Shown here in pieces: positions 41,033-46,276 of a stretch of DNA of 46,276 bases. Source of the DNA: a bacterium (GTDB lineage: Bacteria; Patescibacteriota; Dojkabacteria; B142; OLB20). The notes beneath the pieces are model-generated. The model was not told where the DNA came from. It did no database searches and saw only the letters and a program-made list of their open reading frames with translations. The position numbers were made by a program, and so were the translations under genes. Each line of letters opens with the position of its first letter. Position 1 is the first letter of the stretch. Location: NCBI GenBank assembly GCA_021463645.1, contig JAJTYI010000004.1, positions 1 to 46,276 on the forward strand, written 5' to 3'.

Positions 41033-41183
41033 TCCCTGACTCGATCAGGGATCTCTAAGTTATGATTTATATAAGCAAACGTTTGCGAGAGATCCCCGCA
41101 TTCGCGGGGAAAATAAAACGTTCTGAACTCTGAATACAGAAATTTAAATACAGAAAGAAATAGTTTCCTGCCTTCGCAGGAAA
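41033..41183. repeat. Cluster of small GC-rich palindromes
   Basis: Three hairpin-forming repeats of 18-20 bases with 4-5 base loops and a 12-bp perfect palindrome (positions in the entry for 40858). The CCTGC/GCAGG type is the same as at 30154; the CCCTGA/TCAGGG type is the same as at 45980. Confidence 0.75.
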
Positions 41184-41189
41184 GACAAG

Positions 41190-41211
41190 GGGTAATATAG
41201 TATAATTACCC
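41190..41211 (+). promoter_or_regulatory. -10 box inside an inverted repeat, upstream of the double-GT4 gene
   Basis: TATAAT (41201-41206) lies between and partly within the arms GGGTAAT (41190-41196) and ATTACCC (41205-41211). An inverted repeat over a -10 could be an operator. It is 21 bases before the ATG at 41233. Confidence 0.4.
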
Positions 41212-41232
41212 TATTAAATATATAATTCAGTT

Positions 41233-43593
41233 ATGCGAGTTGGTATAGATATCACATTCCTTTTTGATCAATACTCCCACAGAGGAATTGGGACCTATGC
41301 ACGTGAAGTCGTCAGAAGGATGTTACAAAACGATGAACACGAGTGGGTTCTGTTTGGATTCAAAGACCAGAAATCAAATCTCAAAGAGTTAGAAATCAAA
41401 AGCCCAAAAAATATCTCATTTATTAGTCTTGGAAAACCAAGACAATCTAGTGTCACAAATCCACTTTTCTTTAATACAGTATTTAAAAGAAAAATTATCA
41501 AATCAAATTTAGATATTTTCTTTGCTCCTCATTTAGAGAGAGGTTTGCCTGTTGGAAAAGTAAAAACTGCAGTAATGGTTCACGATATTATTCCATTAAT
41601 TACAAACTCTTATTCGCAGAAAAATGCTTTGGTGAATCTTGTTAAGGGCATTTTTTACAGGAAGAATCTGTGGAAAGCTAGAAAAGCTGATCTAGTTCTC
41701 ACAAATTCAAATTTCACAAAAAAGGAACTAGTAAAGAAAGCAAAATTTCCAGAAGAGAATATATTTGTCACACCTTTAGCTGTAGACTCTGCTTTTCGTA
41801 ATGAAAACATACACGCAGATACAAGAGAGTTGAGAAGGGTATTAGTGATGTACAAAATCACTCAACCATATGTTCTCTACTACGGTGGTCTCGAAGAAAA
41901 CAAAAATATCGATATGTTACTGCAGTCATTTAACAAAGTCACAAGTAAACATCCTGATTTGAAATTAGTTATAGCTGGAAAAGAATTCAAACTAGGCTGG
42001 GATGGTAAACCGAAACCAGTCACACCTTCGGCAAATCGATTACTAGAGTCATTATCGGACTATAAGCTTCAGCACAAAGTTATCTTTACCGGAGAAATTA
42101 AACAGAATCACTTACCAACCATTTTGAACAATGCGGAGTGTTTTGTGAGCCTATCGAACTACGAAGGATTTGGCTTATCGGTGCTTGAAGCAATCACTGC
42201 AGGAGTTCCTGTAGTTGCCTCGGATCGCACCAGTTATCCTGAAGTGCTAGAAAAGGGTGCACTCTTGGTGGATCCTAAAAATCCGGAAGAAGTGGGGGAG
42301 AAGATTAAACAGGTCCTCCAAGATGGTAGTTTGAAACAAAAAATCGTAAAAGCTGGTCTAGTCCAAGCGTTAAAATTTAACTGGGACAAAACCGCCAGGC
42401 TAACAATAGATGCGCTGAACGATACCGTCACGAAAAATCCAACATTGAAAATTGACTATGTAATTACGAAATTCTACCCAGAACATGGAGGAGCCGAGAC
42501 AAATTGCTATGAACTTGCCAGGAGAATGGTTCAATTGGGTCACAAAGTTACAGTGCATACTGCAAATAATCCCGAGAATTCACTACCAAAAGAGGAAGAG
42601 TTTGAAGGAATGAAAATTCATAGATATCGAAGATTCAATAATCAGTATTATTTGGGATTCTATCCAGGGATGTTATTCGGACTTTTGAGGAGTAAAGCAA
42701 ACTTGATTCATGTTCATGGATTTGGTTTCTATTGGCAGGATGTGTTTTTGATTCTAAAGAAAATCGTCCATCGAAAAACCAAAATGATAAATACTCCACA
42801 TGGACCATTTATGGCACATGGGAACTATTCATTAATTAAGATTATACTCAAAAAGTTATACATTTTTAATCAAAGATTATTCTTAAACCGAATATACAGA
42901 TTGGTTATTCGGGTTAATCCCGATCAATACAGATGGATAAAAGCTTACGGAATCGATGAGGAGAAAATTAAATATTTACCAAATGGTATTAATGAGGACA
43001 CCCTGAAGACCATCAAAACAAGTAGAGCGTTAACTGATCATGGGTTAAATAGAAGGTTTATAATCTCATTCACTGGCAGGTTTGAAGAGTACAAAGGCAT
43101 CCAACAGGTCATCAAAGCATTGCCAAAGCTTTCCAAAACCAAGCCTACTATCAGGTTTGTCGCGATGGGCCGTGAGGGAGGATATTTGGCACATTTGAAA
43201 ACACTTGCAAGAAATCTCGAAGTTGAGAAATATGTAGTATTCCTAGAAAATCCTAGTGATGTAACCAGAGATGAAATTTTAACAGCAAGTAAAATTTTCA
43301 TAATGCCTAGTCGATGGGAGGCTTTTGGAATAAGTATTCTAGAGGCAATGGCGAAAAAGTGCGCAATTATATCAACTAAAACCGAGGGTGGAAAATTTTT
43401 GATAAAAGATAAAGAGAATGGATTGCTCTATGATTTCGAAGATGTAAAAACACTTACAAAGCATTTGGAAGTTCTCTCAAAAGATGCCAAAATGATAAAT
43501 AAGTTCTCGAAAAATAATTACGAACTTGCACATAATTACCTTTGGGACAAGATTGTAATCGATTATCAGGACGCTATTTTTAATATTTTCTAA
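41233..43593 (+). CDS. Fusion of two GT4-family glycosyltransferases
   Basis: 786 residues, two complete GT-B enzymes in tandem. The first (1-400) starts GIDITFLFDQYSHRGIGTYAREV and has YYGGLEENKNIDMLL and the nucleotide-sugar E-x7-E site in NYEGFGLSVLEAITAG (about 309-324). The second (about 405-786) starts VITKFYPEHGGAETNCYELARR, with VHGFG, FTGRFEEYKGI and RWEAFGISILEAMAKK (about 695-710). Both retain key residues, so both should be active retaining transferases, probably adding consecutive sugars to a surface glycan or lipid carrier. The stop and the next start overlap (TAATG at 43591-43595). No Shine-Dalgarno sequence is seen before the ATG. Confidence 0.93.
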   Translation: MRVGIDITFLFDQYSHRGIGTYAREVVRRMLQNDEHEWVLFGFKDQKSNLKELEIKSPKNISFISLGKPRQSSVTNPLFFNTVFKRKIIKSNLDIFFAPHLERGLPVGKVKTAVMVHDIIPLITNSYSQKNALVNLVKGIFYRKNLWKARKADLVLTNSNFTKKELVKKAKFPEENIFVTPLAVDSAFRNENIHADTRELRRVLVMYKITQPYVLYYGGLEENKNIDMLLQSFNKVTSKHPDLKLVIAGKEFKLGWDGKPKPVTPSANRLLESLSDYKLQHKVIFTGEIKQNHLPTILNNAECFVSLSNYEGFGLSVLEAITAGVPVVASDRTSYPEVLEKGALLVDPKNPEEVGEKIKQVLQDGSLKQKIVKAGLVQALKFNWDKTARLTIDALNDTVTKNPTLKIDYVITKFYPEHGGAETNCYELARRMVQLGHKVTVHTANNPENSLPKEEEFEGMKIHRYRRFNNQYYLGFYPGMLFGLLRSKANLIHVHGFGFYWQDVFLILKKIVHRKTKMINTPHGPFMAHGNYSLIKIILKKLYIFNQRLFLNRIYRLVIRVNPDQYRWIKAYGIDEEKIKYLPNGINEDTLKTIKTSRALTDHGLNRRFIISFTGRFEEYKGIQQVIKALPKLSKTKPTIRFVAMGREGGYLAHLKTLARNLEVEKYVVFLENPSDVTRDEILTASKIFIMPSRWEAFGISILEAMAKKCAIISTKTEGGKFLIKDKENGLLYDFEDVKTLTKHLEVLSKDAKMINKFSKNNYELAHNYLWDKIVIDYQDAIFNIF

Positions 43594-45281
43594 TGTCTCG
43601 AATAGTCACAAGACGCGAAAAACTCATTGAAAAAATTCCTTCTTTAGTAGTTTTACTAGTAATAATTAGCCCAGTCTTAGGGGCTTTGACTGCCCCTGTT
43701 TTCACGGCGTATGCAGTGATTATTTTCAATGTCTACTTTTTGTATAAATCTATAAGTTATTTCATTTTGGTAGTACTCGCAGTTATAAAGATTCGTACAA
43801 CAGAAGGAATTGATTGGATGAAAAAAATTATGGATTTGCATAATCCAGAAGCTGGAATAGAGAGATTGAAGCAAGAATTAGCCGATGTACAAAACATTAC
43901 ATTTGAATCCCAAAAAGAAAAGCTTCACAAAAATAAAAGAATTCCGAAGTTCCTGGATAGGTACGCATTCATAATTGAAAAGCGAAAAACCGAAAGATTT
44001 ATTAATAAAGAGATTGAAAATCTAGAGATTTTAAGAGAGCAGGGAATTCATAACGATACTCGAGATTTGCACCATATTATCATGGTTCCTCATTGGAAAG
44101 AACCTTACGAAGTTCTAGCTGACACAGTTCGTGCAATTAGTGGGTCAACCTTCCCAACCAAGCAAATCACCGTATTGATGGCAGCAGAAGCGAGAGATGA
44201 GGAGGGAATTCAGAAGTCATATCGTTTGAAGGAAGAATTTGGTGACAAATTTGAAAATTTCTGGGTGAGTAGCCACGTGATGCAGGATGATGAGATTATC
44301 GGAAAATCCTCAAATATGGCATGGGCTGGGAAGTATGCGGTTCAACAAATAAAGGAACTTGGTTGGGATATGAAGAAAACAACAATGACAAGCTGTGACG
44401 CAGATTCTTTAATCCACAAACAGCATTTTGCAAAATTATCTTATGAATATTCACTACGAGAAGACGCCCATTACAAATTCTACACAGGTGCTATTATTTT
44501 TTATTCTAATATTTGGAGACTGAAGTTCTACGCTAGAGTGAAAAACTCTATCTCAAGTCTATATAACATGACAGGTCAGTTGAGACCAGATAAATTAGTG
44601 CCATTTTCTACTTACACGGCGTCATTCTGGTTAATTGACCAGATTGGATACTGGACACCTTGGATTACGCCAGAAGACTTTCATATCTTCTTTAAAAGTT
44701 TATTCAAATTTCCCAACAAAGTCTCCACTGTACCTCTGTTTTTGAAGACAATGTCAGATGCTGCCGAAGGTTCTACACACACCGAAACAATCAAGAATAA
44801 CTATTTTCAACAAAGACGTTGGATATGGGGAGTAACAATTGACGGTTGGATGTTGAGTCAGGTAATTAAACTCACATTAAAAGGTAAAATCACACTTAGA
44901 GCTGCATATGTAGCACTTCATGTCTTCTTCGATCATATTGTTGGAGTTGTTGTTACGTTTATATTGGTACTAGGTGGAAACTTACCATATCTCATCAATC
45001 CCCAATTTGCGGGAACTGTTCTTGGAAGTCGATTACCAACTGTCTCGGGATTCATAATACAAATTACAGTTTGGTTTTTGATTGGATTGATACTCACAGA
45101 TTACTATTTTGTGAAACCGAAGAGTGATCGAAAAGGTTTCTTGAAAACGATTTTGACTTTACTTGAATGGGTTTTCCTCCCATACATTACATTCTTTATC
45201 GTGTTCTTACCTGGTATCGAAGCTCATACAAGATTACTTTTCGGGAAGAGGTTAGAGTACTATTTGACGAAGAAGAAGTAA
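43593..45281 (+). CDS. Membrane GT2 glycosyltransferase
   Basis: 562 residues. An N-terminal hydrophobic region (about 14-66) precedes a GT-A domain: IIMVPHWKEPYEVLADTV, a DxD-type TSCDADS (about 267-273), TPEDFHIFFK with the acidic base pair (about 359), and QQRRW (about 406-410), the signature of processive cellulose- or hyaluronan-synthase-like enzymes. Four or so C-terminal helices (from about 440) would form a transport channel. It probably polymerises and exports a glycan or extends a lipid-linked sugar. It is translationally coupled to the double-GT4 gene, so the two form a glycan assembly operon. Confidence 0.88.
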   Translation: MSRIVTRREKLIEKIPSLVVLLVIISPVLGALTAPVFTAYAVIIFNVYFLYKSISYFILVVLAVIKIRTTEGIDWMKKIMDLHNPEAGIERLKQELADVQNITFESQKEKLHKNKRIPKFLDRYAFIIEKRKTERFINKEIENLEILREQGIHNDTRDLHHIIMVPHWKEPYEVLADTVRAISGSTFPTKQITVLMAAEARDEEGIQKSYRLKEEFGDKFENFWVSSHVMQDDEIIGKSSNMAWAGKYAVQQIKELGWDMKKTTMTSCDADSLIHKQHFAKLSYEYSLREDAHYKFYTGAIIFYSNIWRLKFYARVKNSISSLYNMTGQLRPDKLVPFSTYTASFWLIDQIGYWTPWITPEDFHIFFKSLFKFPNKVSTVPLFLKTMSDAAEGSTHTETIKNNYFQQRRWIWGVTIDGWMLSQVIKLTLKGKITLRAAYVALHVFFDHIVGVVVTFILVLGGNLPYLINPQFAGTVLGSRLPTVSGFIIQITVWFLIGLILTDYYFVKPKSDRKGFLKTILTLLEWVFLPYITFFIVFLPGIEAHTRLLFGKRLEYYLTKKK

Positions 45282-45308
45282 GGAATTTCCCTGAGAATAT
45301 GTAGTACA

Positions 45309-45317
45309 TGATATAAT
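45309..45317 (+). promoter_or_regulatory. Extended -10 promoter (TGaTATAAT) of the M48-like gene
   Basis: An exact TGATATAAT lies 22 bases before the ATG at 45340. Confidence 0.55.
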
Positions 45318-45339
45318 TAGTATATACCAATTATATATC

Positions 45340-45900
45340 ATGCCCGAGACAGAGAGATGTAGTAAACTTAAAATAATATACGAGGAAAATAGTTGTCGTT
45401 TTATTCAACTTAGCCCTGAATTTCCAGAAGTCTTAGAGGGTATCGCTCCAGGTGTCAAGTCACTCAAATTCGACTATCTGCCATCTTCATGCAACCGAGG
45501 ACTCAATTCCCGCGCAAGAAGCATGATTCGAATAAATACAATGCCTTTTATGCAGCAAGCTATGTCGTTAGGAAATGGCTTCTTATTAGGGCTTGAAGAT
45601 TCACAAAAGGAAGTTATTGCGAGAGAAATAGCTTTTGTTATTGGACATGAAGCAGATCATCACAATCATCGATTTTCAGAGGCAGGAATACAACTAATTG
45701 CATTATCAGGCATTATGGCAGCTTCGCACCTTATTGAAAGACCAGAAGTTACTGCTGCTTTGGTAGGAGTTTTTACCCCAATACAACTGTATTTGCATAA
45801 TAGGTTTTCTGAGAATCATGCGGATAAAAAAGGACATGAATACGAAGAGATATTATTACCACACATTAGTATAGACTTTAGGAGAATGTATGATCGTTGA
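45340..45900 (+). CDS. Minimal M48-like zinc metallopeptidase
   Basis: 186 residues. The zinc motif HExxH is H103-E-A-D-H107 (VIGHEADHH). A third ligand and the family tail are in RFSENHADKKGHEYE, with E158 and D162, as in the ExxxAD of Ste24/HtpX peptidases. Two weak hydrophobic stretches lie between them (IQLIALSGIMAAS and VTAALVGVF), as in the M48 membrane insertion. The N-terminal 90 residues are soluble. It is shorter than HtpX (about 290) and lacks its N-terminal helices. Activity is likely from the motif; substrate unknown. Single gene with its own promoter. Confidence 0.72.
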   Translation: MPETERCSKLKIIYEENSCRFIQLSPEFPEVLEGIAPGVKSLKFDYLPSSCNRGLNSRARSMIRINTMPFMQQAMSLGNGFLLGLEDSQKEVIAREIAFVIGHEADHHNHRFSEAGIQLIALSGIMAASHLIERPEVTAALVGVFTPIQLYLHNRFSENHADKKGHEYEEILLPHISIDFRRMYDR

Positions 45901-45970
45901 CCTCCCAACTATTTTTAGTCTTGATAATTTGATAAAATAGAGCATTCCGAAGCACTAAATGCTGCGGTGG

Positions 45971-46007
45971 CCCTTCTTCCCCCTGATCAAGTCAGGGGTA
46001 CGAAGGG
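45971..46007. repeat. Nested palindrome before tRNA-Leu
   Basis: CCCTTC (45971-45976) pairs with GAAGGG (46002-46007), enclosing CCCCTGA (45980-45986) and TCAGGGG (45992-45998). It may act as a terminator for the upstream gene or be a mobile palindrome. Confidence 0.7.
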
Positions 46008-46037
46008 TAAACGAAATGGCAGTTTTAACAAGTTACT

Positions 46038-46121
46038 GCTGGGGTGGTGAAATTGGTAGACACGCTACCTTGAGGTGGTAGTCCTCGCAAGAGGTTGCAG
46101 GTTCAAGTCCTGTTCCCAGCA
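46038..46121 (+). tRNA. tRNA-Leu (anticodon GAG)
   Basis: Acceptor stem GCTGGGG (46038-46044) pairs with TCCCAGC (46114-46120, one G-U), discriminator A at 46121. The D-arm contains the GGTAGAC loop. The anticodon loop is TTGAGGT between CTACC and GGTAG, giving anticodon GAG. The long variable arm CCTC-GCAA-GAGG is class II, as expected for Leu. The T arm is GCAGG-TTCAAGT-CCTGT. CCA is not encoded. Confidence 0.96.
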
Positions 46122-46160
46122 GCAACTTAGTTAATCTCTTCAGAGGTGGTGGTGGCTTGT

Positions 46161-46260
46161 CCCGCTAACGAAGTTTAGCGGGAGAGAAATCCCTATGAGG
46201 CTTGTCCCGTAAAACGAACGAAGTGAAGTTTGTACGGGATTCTCCCGGACTAGATCCGGG
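46161..46260. repeat. Palindromes after tRNA-Leu
   Basis: CCCGCTAA/TTAGCGGG (46161-46182), TCCCGTA/TACGGGA (46205-46239) and CCCGGA/TCCGGG (46244-46260). They are of the same style as the cluster at 41033 and continue to the window edge. Confidence 0.75.
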
Positions 46261-46276
46261 GCTCTCCGCAGCATGT

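Larger units (their letters stand above)
40858..41232. other. 375-base intergenic region with four palindromes and a promoter
   Basis: No gene seen. It contains TCCCTGA/TCAGGGA (41033-41051), a perfect 12-bp palindrome GCAAACGTTTGC (41075-41086), TCCCCGC/GCGGGGA (41093-41110) and TTTCCTGC/GCAGGAAA (41164-41183), plus an AT-rich GAAATTTAAATACAG-type unit near 41140. It ends with the promoter for the glycosyltransferase operon. Confidence 0.7.

Noticed and set aside
41075-41086. Perfect 12-bp palindrome GCAAACGTTTGC as a specific operator
   Set aside because: It stands among several other palindromes and far from the promoter; no second copy was seen to support an operator role.

Overview
The window is AT-rich bacterial DNA with short intergenic gaps and almost no recognisable Shine-Dalgarno sequences. 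It carries several very large, Pro/Thr-linker surface proteins. Genes end in TAA, TAG and TGA, so UGA is a normal stop. The very long PT-linked adhesin-like proteins, a bacterial Elp3, a Rpe-like protein with altered metal ligands and many small palindromic intergenic repeats fit a Patescibacteria/CPR genome. Something near Dojkabacteria, Microgenomates or Katanobacteria is plausible, but this is inferred from gene content and no marker phylogeny was possible.

Layout. 1-11 kb: three codirectional surface-protein genes. The first has lost its 5' end; the second is a 2460-residue giant with an N-terminal response-regulator receiver domain; the third is a single-pass FN3/Ig protein with a long acidic tail. 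11-13.6 kb: a divergent pair made of a Trm9/ALKBH8-type tRNA methyltransferase and Elp3, predicting an mcm5U-like wobble modification. 13.7-18.9 kb: a small Cys-rich protein, a Rpe-like protein, a MacB-type ABC ATPase and permease, a CreD-like membrane protein and inorganic pyrophosphatase. 19-21.6 kb: an 864-residue divergent RelA/SpoT-like protein with two HD modules ahead of a synthetase-like domain. 22-27.8 kb: a 1699-residue SdrD/DUF11 surface protein and a YNNG-repeat protein, both ending in the same L[A/S]DTG plus 30-residue sorting-like tail. 27.8-30 kb: a GT-C and a GT2 glycosyltransferase that overlap. 30-35.5 kb: a PQQ-dehydrogenase-like propeller, two convergent orphans, and a trpS-fic-rlmB operon. 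35.5-40.9 kb: a VTT membrane protein, a two-gene unit (unknown protein plus PRTase), a stand-alone RSH-type HD protein with no normal start, a nucleotidyltransferase broken by a TAA, and a small acidic ORF. 41-45.3 kb: a double-GT4 fusion and a membrane GT2. 45.3 kb to end: a minimal M48-like peptidase, tRNA-Leu(GAG) and a cluster of palindromes.

The genes fall into three themes. The first is cell-surface display and glycosylation: giant proteins, sorting-like tails and four glycosyltransferase genes. The second is translation and nucleotide signalling: Elp3/Trm9, TrpS, RlmB, tRNA-Leu, an RSH-like protein, an HD protein, Fic and a PRTase. The third is small dispersed repeats, both GC-rich palindromes and an AT-rich unit that often supplies the stop codon of the gene it follows. 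An extended -10 promoter, TGnTATAAT, recurs 9-30 bases before start codons.
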